Assembly (NCBI GenBank): GCA_963741385.1
Contig: CAVUHO010000014.1
Location: 310,001 to 374,000, forward strand
Source: Sulfomarinibacter sp963741385
GTDB taxonomy: Bacteria > Acidobacteriota > Thermoanaerobaculia > Thermoanaerobaculales > Sulfomarinibacteraceae
Reading direction: 5' to 3'
DNA: 64,000 nucleotides
The position numbers were made by a program, and so were the translations under genes. The notes beneath the pieces are model-generated. The model saw nothing but the letters and a program-made list of their open reading frames with translations, had not been told where the DNA came from and ran no database searches. This document shows, piece by piece, positions 1 to 7,885 of the stretch. Each line of letters opens with the position of its first letter. The first letter of the stretch is position 1.

Positions 1-1
1 C

Positions 2-166
2 CAGGCGGGCGCCCCGCAACAGGGCATCGTGCGCGAGTTCCTCGACTTCCTGGTGCACAACAAGAAGTGGTGGCTGACGCCGATCATCCTGGTCCTGTTG
101 CTGGTGACGGTGCTGATCGTGCTGTCGGGTTCCGCAGCGGCGCCGTTCATCTACACGCTGTTCTGA
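2..166 (+). CDS. DUF5989 family small membrane protein (3' end only)
   Basis: The 54 visible codons run in from the left edge and stop at TGA 164-166. They encode a short polar stretch, a K-K-W-W-L-T-P motif, one hydrophobic helix of about 20 residues and the C-terminal tail A-A-P-F-I-Y-T-L-F. That layout and tail are typical of DUF5989 proteins, which are about 50 residues long and often sit beside SxtJ and carbamoyltransferase genes. The true start is probably just outside or at the window edge. The function of the family is unknown to me. It converges with oadB across a 36-base gap. Confidence 0.7.
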   Translation, partial: QAGAPQQGIVREFLDFLVHNKKWWLTPIILVLLLVTVLIVLSGSAAAPFIYTLF

Positions 167-202
167 TAGCAACTCGCCGCCGCGAATTGCGGTTCGCTTC
201 GC

Positions 203-1357
203 TCAGCCGAGCAAGGCCAGGAATACGCCGGCAGCGACGGCCGAGCCGATGACCCCGGCGACGTTGGGGCCCATGGCGGCCATCAGCGGGTTGACCCTGC
301 CGTCGGTCGCATCGCTGACGAACTTCTGCACCACCCTCGCCGACATTGGCACCGCCGACACGCCGGCGGCGCCGATGCACGGGTTGATCTTCGAGCCTCC
401 CGGCAACACCAGGTTGAGGATCTTGGCGAAGACCACCCCGCCGAAGGTGCTGAACGAGAACGCCACGGCGCCGAGCACCAGGATGAAGATCGTTCGCACG
501 TGGATGAAGGCGGTCCCCTCCATGGTGGCGCCGACCACGATCCCGAGAAAAATCGTGACGATATTGATCAACGCGCCGCCGGCGGTCTTGGACAAGCGGT
601 CGGTGACGGTCGACTCGCGCAGCAGATTGCCGAACATCAACATGCCGATGAGGGGCGCGCATGCGGGGATGGCGAGGGATGCGACCACCGCAGTGACGAT
701 GGGAAAGAGGATGACCGCGGTCTTCGACACCGGCTTGATCTGGGGCATGTCGATGGCGCGTTCGGACCGGGTGGTGAGGAGGCGCATGATCGGCGGTTGG
801 ATGATCGGCACCAGCGCCATATAGCTGTAGGCCGCGACCGCAATCGCTCCCAGGAGGTGCGGGGCGAGAATGGAAGCGAGGAAGATCGATGTCGGTCCGT
901 CGGCGCCGCCGATGATGCCGATGGAGGCCGCCTCGGGCGCGGTGAACCCGAAAAGGTAGAAAGCGCCCAGAGCGGCCACCGCGATTCCCAGTTGGGCTGC
1001 CGCGCCGAGCAGAAAAGTGATGGGCCGGCCGAGCAGCGGGCGGAAATCGGTCAAGGCGCCGACGCCGAGAAAGATCACCGGCGGCAGGAACTCGGTCTTG
1101 ATGCCGGCGTTGTACACCAACTGCAGCAGAGGGTGACTGCCATTGATTGCTGCCACGCCGTCAGCGGATGCGCTCATCATCGCATTCGGCAGATTCGCGA
1201 GAATCGCGCCGAAGCCGATCGGAATCAGGAGCAACGGCTCGAAACCCTTACGGACTGCGAGGTAGATCAGAGTGCCGCCGAGGGCGAACATGACCAGGTT
1301 CTGCCACCCGAGGGCGGCGAACCCGGACTGGGAGAGCAGGGTGCTCAGGGCACCCAT
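203..1357 (-). CDS. oadB: Sodium-pumping decarboxylase beta subunit (OadB/GcdB/MmdB family)
   Basis: This 384-residue, very hydrophobic protein has the length and helix pattern of the membrane subunit that couples carboxybiotin decarboxylation to Na+ export. The conserved G-G-A-D-G-P-T-S signature, which contributes to the Na+/carboxybiotin site, is present mid-protein. A second conserved glycine- and asparagine-rich segment (A-A-M-G-P-N-V-A-G-V-I-G-S) lies near the C terminus. It starts with ATG one base downstream of the alpha-subunit stop, so it is the last gene of a gamma-alpha-beta operon on this strand. The substrate (oxaloacetate, methylmalonyl-CoA or glutaconyl-CoA) is set by the alpha subunit and is not decided by this gene. 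Confidence 0.93.
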   Translation of the reverse strand: MGALSTLLSQSGFAALGWQNLVMFALGGTLIYLAVRKGFEPLLLIPIGFGAILANLPNAMMSASADGVAAINGSHPLLQLVYNAGIKTEFLPPVIFLGVGALTDFRPLLGRPITFLLGAAAQLGIAVAALGAFYLFGFTAPEAASIGIIGGADGPTSIFLASILAPHLLGAIAVAAYSYMALVPIIQPPIMRLLTTRSERAIDMPQIKPVSKTAVILFPIVTAVVASLAIPACAPLIGMLMFGNLLRESTVTDRLSKTAGGALINIVTIFLGIVVGATMEGTAFIHVRTIFILVLGAVAFSFSTFGGVVFAKILNLVLPGGSKINPCIGAAGVSAVPMSARVVQKFVSDATDGRVNPLMAAMGPNVAGVIGSAVAAGVFLALLG

Positions 1358-1358
1358 G

Positions 1359-3208
1359 TCACGCCTCGAGGGTCAGGATCGAGTGGCGCGCCTCGATGTC
1401 GGCGCCGATCGCGGCATCGATGCTGACCACGGTGCCGCCGCACGGGGCCTTGACGTCGTGTTTCGCCTTCATGGCCTCGACCGCTGCCACCACCTGACCC
1501 TGGCTGACGGTGTCGCCGACCTTGACGTTGATCTCGACCAGTTCCGTCTTGCCCTGGAAGGGGGAGAACACCTTCGTGCCGTTGCCGGACCGAGCCGGAG
1601 TCGAGGCCTCAGCCGCGGGTTTCATTGCGCTGCCGGCGGCCGGCTCGATGGTGATGGTGAAGTTGCGGCTGCTGCCGTTTTCGACCACGGTGCATCTGGT
1701 GGTGACCGGCCCGGTCAACGTCGGAGCGGCGGTCGAGACTCCTGCCGCAGGAGCGGGCGCGGCTGCCGCCTCCTTCTTCTTGAACGGGAGAACGATCTTG
1801 GCCTTGCCGGTGAGCAGGCGGATGCCCTCGTTGAGATCCATGTTCTTGCCGGCGACGATCGCCGATGCGACCAAGAAACACGTTTTCGTCGGTGGTCGCA
1901 AGGCCGCGTTCCGTGAGGGCCGCGCGGGCAGCGGCGAGGCTGTCGGGCGCCGCCTCGAGGGGATCGCCGTCGAACGGCGGTTTTCCGAGCTGTTCGGCCG
2001 CGATCTTGACCACCTCGGGATCGGGCGGCAGCGGCGGGCGTCCGAAATAGCCGAGGACTGCCTTGCCGTAACCGTCGTTCGATCTTCTTCCAGCGGCCGA
2101 GGAGGACGTTGTTGAAGGCCTGGAGCCAGTACTGTTGACTGCCCGGGGTGACGCTGGTCCACGCCCCGCCGGCCTCGACGACGACCGGAAACTCGGCGAG
2201 GACTTCGGAGTAGCGGTCGAGGATCCCCGCTTCCTTCATCATGTGGACGTTGGGGCCGATGGCGCCGCCCGGCATCGGGAAGCCGACCACCCGCGCGTCG
2301 GCGGTCGTGGTCACCGGGTTGAAGTCGTACTCGGCCAGACCCTCATCGAGCAGGTTCTCGATCTCGCCCATCTTGGTGTGGTCGATGTCGAGCGAGTAGC
2401 CGGTGCCCTTGAGGGCGTGCCACATCGAACGAACGTCCGGCTGCACCGTGCCGGACGCCATCGGGCGGACGGAGAGGTCGATCCCGTCGACGCCGCCTTC
2501 GATACCGGCCATGTAGCACGATACCGCCATCGAAGCCGTGTCGTGGGTGTGCTGCCAGAGAATGATTTCTGGCGGCAGGATCTTTTTGAGGCCGACGGCG
2601 GTCTCGTAGCAGGTCATCGGATCGGTGGTGCCGGAGGCGTCCTTCATGCAGACCGAGTCGAAGTGAACGCCGCGATCGAGCAGTTGCCGGATGATGTTGA
2701 TGTAGAACTCGGCGGTGTGGACCGTCTCGTCCTTGAACGGAAGCCCCATCAACGCCACGCAGACCTGGTGGTGCATGCCGGCGTCGACGATCGGTTTGCC
2801 GGTCTTGACCAGGTTGTCGACGTCGTTCATGTAGTCGAAGTTGCGATCCCAGGTGGTACCGTGCTTCGCCATCAGCCTGGCCTGCATCTCGAGGGCGTCG
2901 AGCCGCTGGGTGGTCAGGGTCACGCCGGAGACCGAGCGCGTGAGAATCTGGAGGTCGGCGTCCGGACCCACCGCCTCCCGCATCTTGTCCTGGCACACGA
3001 AGGGGTCTTCACCAACGTAGAAGAAGGGCGCCTGGTAGCGGGCTCCGCCGCCGAACTCGAAGTGCCGGATCCCGGCCTCCTTGGCCGCGAACTCCATCGC
3101 CGGCAGGATGTCGGCGAGGCGGACCTTGCCGCCGAACGAACTCTGCAGGCCGTCGCGGAACGGCGTGAACATGACGCGGATCTTCTTCGGTTTCTCGGTA
3201 AAGATCAT
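1359..3208 (-). CDS. oadA: Decarboxylase alpha subunit with C-terminal biotin domain, interrupted by two frameshifts
   Basis: Read with two corrections this is a 615-residue OadA-type carboxyltransferase. Residues 1 to about 375 hold the catalytic domain: F-R-D-G-L-Q-S-S near the N terminus, M-K-D-A-S-G (active-site Lys) and metal-binding H-T-H-D-T-A. One extra base near 2080 moves the reading to a second frame (N-D-G-Y-G-K through T-D-E-N-V-F-L). A second extra base near 1873 moves it to the third frame (V-A-S-A-I-V-A-G-K), which runs through an Ala/Pro linker to the biotin domain with E-A-M-K and ends at 1359. Its start overlaps the gamma-like gene by four bases. The rest is well conserved, so sequencing error is more likely than inactivation, but true decay cannot be excluded. 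Oxaloacetate is the most probable substrate. Confidence 0.85.
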
Positions 3209-3417
3209 GTCTCCTCCTCGATGCGGGTCACCGTCACACCCGGGTAGACCGAGGCGACGGCGGTAGTGATGGCGGCGATGACGGCGGAGTCGATCCTTGC
3301 TTCACGGACCGGAAAGACCACGGTGATCAGGCGCATGATCACGGCCAACAGACCGAGCAAAACGAAGACCGCAACCATTGCGATCAGACACGCTGAGAAC
3401 AGGCCCGTTCCGTCCAA
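3205..3417 (-). CDS. OadG-like gamma subunit of the decarboxylase pump (short)
   Basis: The gene encodes 70 residues: an N-terminal hydrophobic helix (about residues 5-30) followed by a soluble tail ending in acidic residues. Position and topology match the gamma subunit, a single-span protein that anchors the alpha subunit to the beta subunit. ATGA overlap with oadA (four bases) indicates translational coupling. It lacks the long proline-rich linker and His-rich C terminus of the classical Klebsiella OadG, so the assignment rests on context and topology rather than on a sequence motif. Confidence 0.65.
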   Translation of the reverse strand: MDGTGLFSACLIAMVAVFVLLGLLAVIMRLITVVFPVREARIDSAVIAAITTAVASVYPGVTVTRIEEET

Positions 3418-3430
3418 AACTCACTCCTGT

Positions 3431-3721
3431 TCACAAGATGAATGATGAGTTTGTCGCCTGCGACGCTGCATGGTCGATGAAAACACCCCTACGCTGATTG
3501 CAACAGGATACGCCGATTTTCGGAAGCGTCCAGTGGTGGTGGAACCGCTTCTGCTGCGCGCCCCAATAACCCATCACGAGGTTGGTGTCCATGAACCCGA
3601 CGAAGGCCGGATCGAGGTGCCCCAGGGTCGGCCCGGCCATGGCTTGGAGGACCCGCGGCGCGACGTCGGAGGGGCCGGGGCCCATGAGGGTGCGTTGCGG
3701 CGGGTGGAATGAGGTGGGCAT
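3431..3721 (-). pseudogene. Relic of an alanine/serine-glyoxylate aminotransferase with internal deletion
   Basis: From the ATG at 3721 the first 45 or so residues match the N terminus of class V alanine/serine-glyoxylate aminotransferases: L-M-G-P-G-P-S-D-V, R-V-L-Q-A-M and T-L-G-H-L-D-P-A-F. The reading then jumps to N-L-V-M-G-Y-W-G followed by a His cluster, which resembles a segment found about 200 residues later in these enzymes (the W-G-x-x-x-x-x-Y-H-H-T region). The PLP-lysine region between is missing, and after the His cluster similarity fades before a stop at 3431. The remaining 96 codons cannot make a functional enzyme. It lies on the same strand and just upstream of the decarboxylase operon. 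Confidence 0.75.
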
Positions 3722-3847
3722 CTGCATCGCCCCTTTCAGGCTGTGGAGAAAAAGAGCCTCGCCCCGCGAACGGAATCGTGGAGTTGGCTCCGCCTGAAGC
3801 CCATATTTGACAGGACGTCCTACAATGCCATCGGCAAGGGGGGCAAG
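3722..3847. other. Intergenic region with a 10-bp perfect palindrome
   Basis: This divergent gap separates the aminotransferase relic from the M14 peptidase gene. AGGACGTCCT at 3812-3821 is a perfect palindrome. A TTGACA at 3807 and a TACAAT at 3821 are only eight bases apart, so they cannot form one sigma-70 promoter, although TACAAT resembles the -10 boxes I see elsewhere in this window. A purine-rich run just before ATG 3848 supplies the ribosome binding site. The palindrome could be an operator; nothing here proves it. Confidence 0.35.
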
Positions 3848-6490
3848 ATGAGAAATCTGAGGAGAGCGCTCGTTCTGACCGTGATCGTCGTCGCCGTCGC
3901 CGGCATCGCGCCGGCCCAAACGTCAACCAGCATCCCAACTCCAGCGAGCGTGCTCGGTTTCCAACCGGGCTCCGACCGCCAACTCATGGATTACACGCAG
4001 CTGGTCGACTACATGAAGACGTTGGCTGCCGCGTCGGACCGCGTGGAAATGCGCGAGGTCGGCACGACGCCGCTCGGGCGAAAAATGTACGTCGCCTTCA
4101 TTTCGTCGGCGGACAACATCACGAGGTTGGACGAACTGCGCGAAATCAACAAGACTCTCGCGCTCGATCCCGCGATCCCGGCGCTGGAGCGCGCGTCGCT
4201 CATCGAGCGGGGCAGGGTGTTCGTCATGGAAACCCTGTCGATGCATTCCGGCGAGGTCGCGCCCAGCCAGTCGTTGCCGCTGTACGCCTACGCCCTGGCA
4301 ACCACCGACGACCCGGCGCTGCTGCGGCAGCTCGAAGACGTGGTCCTGATGATCGTGCCGTGCCACAACCCCGACGGCATGGACCTGGTGGTGGAGCACT
4401 ACCGCAAGTACGTCGGCACGGTGTATGAAGGCTCGTCGCTGCCGCGGGTCTACCACAAGTACGTCGGACACGACAACAACCGGGACTTCGTCGCCCTCAC
4501 CCAGGAGGACACTCAGGTCATCTCACGCCTCTACAGCACCGAGTGGTACCCGCAGGTGCTGGTGGAAAAACACCAGATGGGATCGACCGGGCCGCGCTAC
4601 TACGTGCCGCCGAACCACGACCCCATCGCCCAGGTGATCGACGAGGGCCTGTGGAACTGGTCGGCCGTGTTCGGGGCCGCCCTCGCACGCGATATGACCG
4701 CCGACGGTCTCCAGGGCGTTGCCAGCCACTGGCTGTTCGACGACTACTGGCCGGGCTCCACCGAGACCTCGCACTGGAAGAACATCATCAGCTTCCTCAC
4801 CGAGGCGGCGAGCTGCAAGACCGCCACCCCGGTCTTCATCGAGCCCACCGAACTCAGCGTCCGCGGCAAGGGTCTGTCGGAGTACAAAAAGGGCGTCAAC
4901 ATGCTCGACCCGTGGCCGGGCGGCACCTGGAGCCTCGGCGACATCGTCGAGTACGAGCTCTCGTCCATGGCGTCGATTCTCGCGACCGCCGCGGCCAACC
5001 GCGAGAAGATCCTCACCTTTCGCAACGACCTGTGCCGCAAAGAAGTGGAGAAGGGGAGGACCGAGGCGCCGTACTACTACGTGTTGCCGAAGACGCAGTC
5101 GGACCCGGGCGAGCTCGACGCACTGGTTGAGCTGTTGTTGCTCCACGGAATCGAGGTCGATCGCCTGACCGCGGACGCGGTGGTCGGCGACCACCACCTG
5201 AGCGCCGGTGACTTCGTCGTTTCGCTCGCGCAACCCTACCGACCCTTCGTCAAGGAGATGCTGGAAGCGCAGACCTATCCGGAGCGTCACTACACCCCCG
5301 ACGGCGAGCTCATGCAGCCGTACGACATCACCAGCTGGTCGCTGCCGCTGCACATGGGCGTCACGGCGATCGAAATCGACAAACGTTCGGCGGAGCTCGA
5401 AGGAAATCTCGCACCGACGGGGGCTGGTGATTTCGCGGTGGTCGTGAACATCCCGGACGACTCGTGGGCGATTGCCTACCCCTCTTCGAGCAACCAGTCC
5501 TACGCGGCCGTGTTTGCGGCCCTCGGCGCCGGCCTCGAGGTGGGCAGGTTCGCAGGCCCCGAAAAGATCGGGGGTGTGGAGTTGCCGGCGGGCAGCTTCG
5601 TCATCCTCGCCGGATCGAAAGGTGCGGCCGGTTTGCGTTCGGTTGCCGGTCAGGTTGCGATTGCTCCGACCGTCGTCATGCGCGAGTTGGCGGCGGCTCG
5701 TCTCCCGGTCCGCATGCCCCGCATCGCGCTGGTGGAGACTTTCTTCCACGACATGGACGCGGGGTGGACGCGCTACCTCTTCGACATCTACGGCATCCCA
5801 TACCGGGTGCTCCACCCCGGCGATTTCGACGACGTCAACCTGGTGCGGGATTTCGACGTCATCGTCTTCCCCGACGCCGACAAAGACGTCCTCACCAAGG
5901 GTAAGTACAAACGCGGCGACCGCTACGTCGTCAACGACTACCCCCCGGAGTTTCGTCAGCCGATCTCCAAAAAGGGTCTCGCCACGTTGACCGCTTTCAT
6001 CGAGGGCGGCGGCGAGGTCGTCTCATGGGGCGGCTCGACAGGGCTCTTCACCGACGGATTGAGGGCCCCGGACACCGGGGAAGATGAACCCGACTCGGTC
6101 GAGATTCCGGTCAGCGATATCACCAAAGACGCCAAAGACCTGCTGGTTCCCGGCGCCTTTCTCGCGGTGGACTACCTTCCCGGCCAACCCCTCACCTGGG
6201 GCATGCCGGAGCGCGGCGGCGCCTTCAGCCGCGGCGACCCGGTCCTGGCGACGTCGATTCCGAGGCTCGACACCGACCGCAGGGTGGTGGCCCTCTACCC
6301 GGAACGCGATCTTTTGCTGAGCGGTTATCTGGAGGGCGAGAAGGAGCTGCAGAACACGCCGGCCATCGTGTGGGTACGGCTCGGCAAGGGCCAGCTGGTG
6401 CTGTTCGCGATCCGGCCCCAGTTCAGGGGATCGACGCCAGCGACCTTCAAGTTGGTTTTCAACGCCCTGCTGCTGCCGAAGGTGAAGTGA
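3848..6490 (+). CDS. Secreted M14-family zinc carboxypeptidase with C-terminal amidotransferase-like domain
   Basis: This 880-residue protein begins with a Sec signal peptide (basic R-R, hydrophobic core, cleavage near A-P-A-Q, residue 23). The M14 active site is complete: zinc ligands H133-S-G-E136 and H242 (V-E-K-H-Q-M-G), substrate-binding N-N-R-D, and a catalytic-type Glu319 in F-L-T-E-A-A. Residues from about 620 look like a class I glutamine-amidotransferase-like fold (I-A-L-V-E-T then G-G-G-E-V-V-S-W-G-G), a common partner of large M14 proteins. It probably trims peptides in the periplasm or outside the cell. ATG 3848 was chosen because it starts the signal peptide and has a G-rich ribosome binding site; upstream codons add a non-signal extension. 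Confidence 0.88.
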   Translation: MRNLRRALVLTVIVVAVAGIAPAQTSTSIPTPASVLGFQPGSDRQLMDYTQLVDYMKTLAAASDRVEMREVGTTPLGRKMYVAFISSADNITRLDELREINKTLALDPAIPALERASLIERGRVFVMETLSMHSGEVAPSQSLPLYAYALATTDDPALLRQLEDVVLMIVPCHNPDGMDLVVEHYRKYVGTVYEGSSLPRVYHKYVGHDNNRDFVALTQEDTQVISRLYSTEWYPQVLVEKHQMGSTGPRYYVPPNHDPIAQVIDEGLWNWSAVFGAALARDMTADGLQGVASHWLFDDYWPGSTETSHWKNIISFLTEAASCKTATPVFIEPTELSVRGKGLSEYKKGVNMLDPWPGGTWSLGDIVEYELSSMASILATAAANREKILTFRNDLCRKEVEKGRTEAPYYYVLPKTQSDPGELDALVELLLLHGIEVDRLTADAVVGDHHLSAGDFVVSLAQPYRPFVKEMLEAQTYPERHYTPDGELMQPYDITSWSLPLHMGVTAIEIDKRSAELEGNLAPTGAGDFAVVVNIPDDSWAIAYPSSSNQSYAAVFAALGAGLEVGRFAGPEKIGGVELPAGSFVILAGSKGAAGLRSVAGQVAIAPTVVMRELAAARLPVRMPRIALVETFFHDMDAGWTRYLFDIYGIPYRVLHPGDFDDVNLVRDFDVIVFPDADKDVLTKGKYKRGDRYVVNDYPPEFRQPISKKGLATLTAFIEGGGEVVSWGGSTGLFTDGLRAPDTGEDEPDSVEIPVSDITKDAKDLLVPGAFLAVDYLPGQPLTWGMPERGGAFSRGDPVLATSIPRLDTDRRVVALYPERDLLLSGYLEGEKELQNTPAIVWVRLGKGQLVLFAIRPQFRGSTPATFKLVFNALLLPKVK

Positions 6491-6519
6491 GGGCGTCCGC
6501 ACACGAGAGTGTTTCAGCT

Positions 6520-6597
6520 CTGAAGGTGGGCTGAAGCCCACCCTGCGGCCGCCCGGGAGGTGGGTCCGAAGTGGGGTGGGCCTTGGCCCACCTTCAG
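6520..6597. repeat. Nested inverted repeat between convergent genes
   Basis: Two hairpins sit inside a larger one. The first is GGTGGGC/GCCCACC (6525-6531 with 6536-6542, loop TGAA). The second is GGTGGGCC/GGCCCACC (6575-6582 with 6585-6592, loop TT). The outer arms CTGAAGGTGGGC (6520-6531) and GCCCACCTTCAG (6586-6597) are a perfect 12-bp inverted repeat, so two mutually exclusive folds are possible. It lies between the convergent peptidase and MFS genes and may end transcription from both sides, though there is no T-run. It also resembles a REP-type dispersed palindrome. Confidence 0.75.
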
Positions 6598-6622
6598 AAT
6601 TGCTGTGACTGGCAGGAACCCT

Positions 6623-6652
6623 CAACGTTCAACGTTCAAACGTTTCAACGTT
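6623..6652. repeat. Short CAACGTT repeats overlapping the end of the MFS gene
   Basis: CAACGTT occurs at 6623-6629, 6630-6636 and 6646-6652, with a variant CAAACGTT at 6637-6644. Each unit contains the self-complementary core AACGTT. The repeats cross the stop codon of the MFS gene at 6629 and encode its last residues (V-E-T-F-E-R). They are probably a simple-repeat tail of the intergenic palindrome. Confidence 0.6.
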
Positions 6653-7807
6653 GTGCTCCGGCGTGCGGATGCGGAGACAGACGAAAAAGCCGCCCAGGGC
6701 GATGGCGCCGGCGAGGATGAACACCCAGCGGAAGCCGTAGGCCTCCCAGATGTAGCCGGAGAGGATCGGCAGGGTCATGGCCACCGCGTGATCGATGGTG
6801 ATGCCCATCGAGATGGTGGGGGTGATGTCGCCGGGATCGTCGGCGATCTTCTTGAGATAGGTGGTGCGCGCCACCCTGAGGGCGAACAGGACCATGTCCA
6901 GGATGTACGCGCCGTACAGCGCAAACAGCACCGCACGCCCGCTGAAAACGTCGCCTGCAAACGCGTAGGTCAGACAGATCGCGAGCAACAACAGCTCGTC
7001 CGCAGCCAGCACCTTGCGCTCCCCGAGCCAGTCGATGACGTCGCCCAACAACGGCCTCAAGACGACGCCGAGACTGGCGGCGATGAAATAGAGCAGGGCG
7101 ATGGTGCTCACCGCCACCCCGTGGATCTCCACCAGCACCCACGCGCCGAACGCGAGGAAGATCTGTTTGCGGATTCCGAACAACGCTGAAATTGCGTAGA
7201 AGAGCGAGTATTTCTTCTTGTAGACCAGACGCCGGGAGGGCGTGTCCCCGCGGCCGATCTCCAGCCGCGAGTACAACACGCCGGCGATCAGCGCGCTGCC
7301 GGCCGCGATGGCATAGAACAACGAAAAGCGGTCGCCGAGAAACCGGGCCAGCACGTAGATTACACCGACCCCGATGATGGTCCCGAGGTTGCGGGCGCCG
7401 CCGAACTGCCCCAGCCTCCGCCCCTCCTTGCCGCCGTCGGCGAGCTTGAGACCGATGGGGCCCTCGACGGCGAAGATGATGTGGTCGCCGAGCGACCAGA
7501 TCACGATGAACACCACCAGTGTGGCGTGGGTCGGTGCGAGATAGCCGAGACCGATCGCACCCGCGGCCGTCAGCACCATGGCGACGGCAGCCATCTGCGT
7601 CTCGCGGAAGATCGTGAGCATGGCGCCCGCGACGAACATGATGAGGAAACCCGGCAGTTCCCTGGGCAGCTCCAACCACCCACGGGCCTCGGCATCGAGG
7701 TGGTGGACCTCGGCGAGATAGTTGTTGAGAGTGGCCGAGAAGATGCCGGCAGCCGCCCCGAAAAACAGGGTGGCAAGGAGAGCGCGTTTGAGCTCGCTGC
7801 GCTGCAT
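6629..7807 (-). CDS. Major facilitator superfamily permease
   Basis: The 392-residue protein has about twelve hydrophobic helices split by a basic central loop (S-R-R-L-V-Y-K-K-K, near residue 200), the normal MFS layout. It opens with a short charged N terminus and ATG preceded by AGGAGG. No substrate-defining motif is evident to me, and no metabolic gene lies in the same operon. It diverges from the S9 peptidase gene, with back-to-back candidate promoters in the 78-base gap. Sugar, peptide or drug transport are all possible. Confidence 0.8.
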   Translation of the reverse strand: MQRSELKRALLATLFFGAAAGIFSATLNNYLAEVHHLDAEARGWLELPRELPGFLIMFVAGAMLTIFRETQMAAVAMVLTAAGAIGLGYLAPTHATLVVFIVIWSLGDHIIFAVEGPIGLKLADGGKEGRRLGQFGGARNLGTIIGVGVIYVLARFLGDRFSLFYAIAAGSALIAGVLYSRLEIGRGDTPSRRLVYKKKYSLFYAISALFGIRKQIFLAFGAWVLVEIHGVAVSTIALLYFIAASLGVVLRPLLGDVIDWLGERKVLAADELLLLAICLTYAFAGDVFSGRAVLFALYGAYILDMVLFALRVARTTYLKKIADDPGDITPTISMGITIDHAVAMTLPILSGYIWEAYGFRWVFILAGAIALGGFFVCLRIRTPEHNVETFER

Positions 7808-7848
7808 GGGCCTCCTGACCCGGGAAAACCGCGGCGCGGGCGACGCGT

Positions 7849-7864
7849 ATTGTACGCGTATACT
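7849..7864. promoter_or_regulatory. Divergent -10 elements for the MFS and S9 peptidase genes
   Basis: On the forward strand TATACT (7859-7864) is a good -10 box placed 21 bases before ATG 7886 and its AGGAGGG ribosome binding site. On the reverse strand TACAAT (complement of 7849-7854) serves the MFS gene. The two sit within an inverted repeat around ACGCGTA/TACGCGT, so one regulator or competing polymerases could affect both. No clear -35 hexamer is visible for either. Confidence 0.5.
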
Positions 7865-7885
7865 CGCCCGAGTTCAGGAGGGAAC

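Noticed and set aside
2135..3247. Long forward-strand frame opposite oadA
   Set aside because: It is a shadow of the high-GC codon pattern of oadA; the protein is His/Val/Asp-rich without motifs.
3807..3826. TTGACA plus TACAAT as the promoter of the M14 peptidase
   Set aside because: The spacing is eight bases, far from the 16-18 needed.
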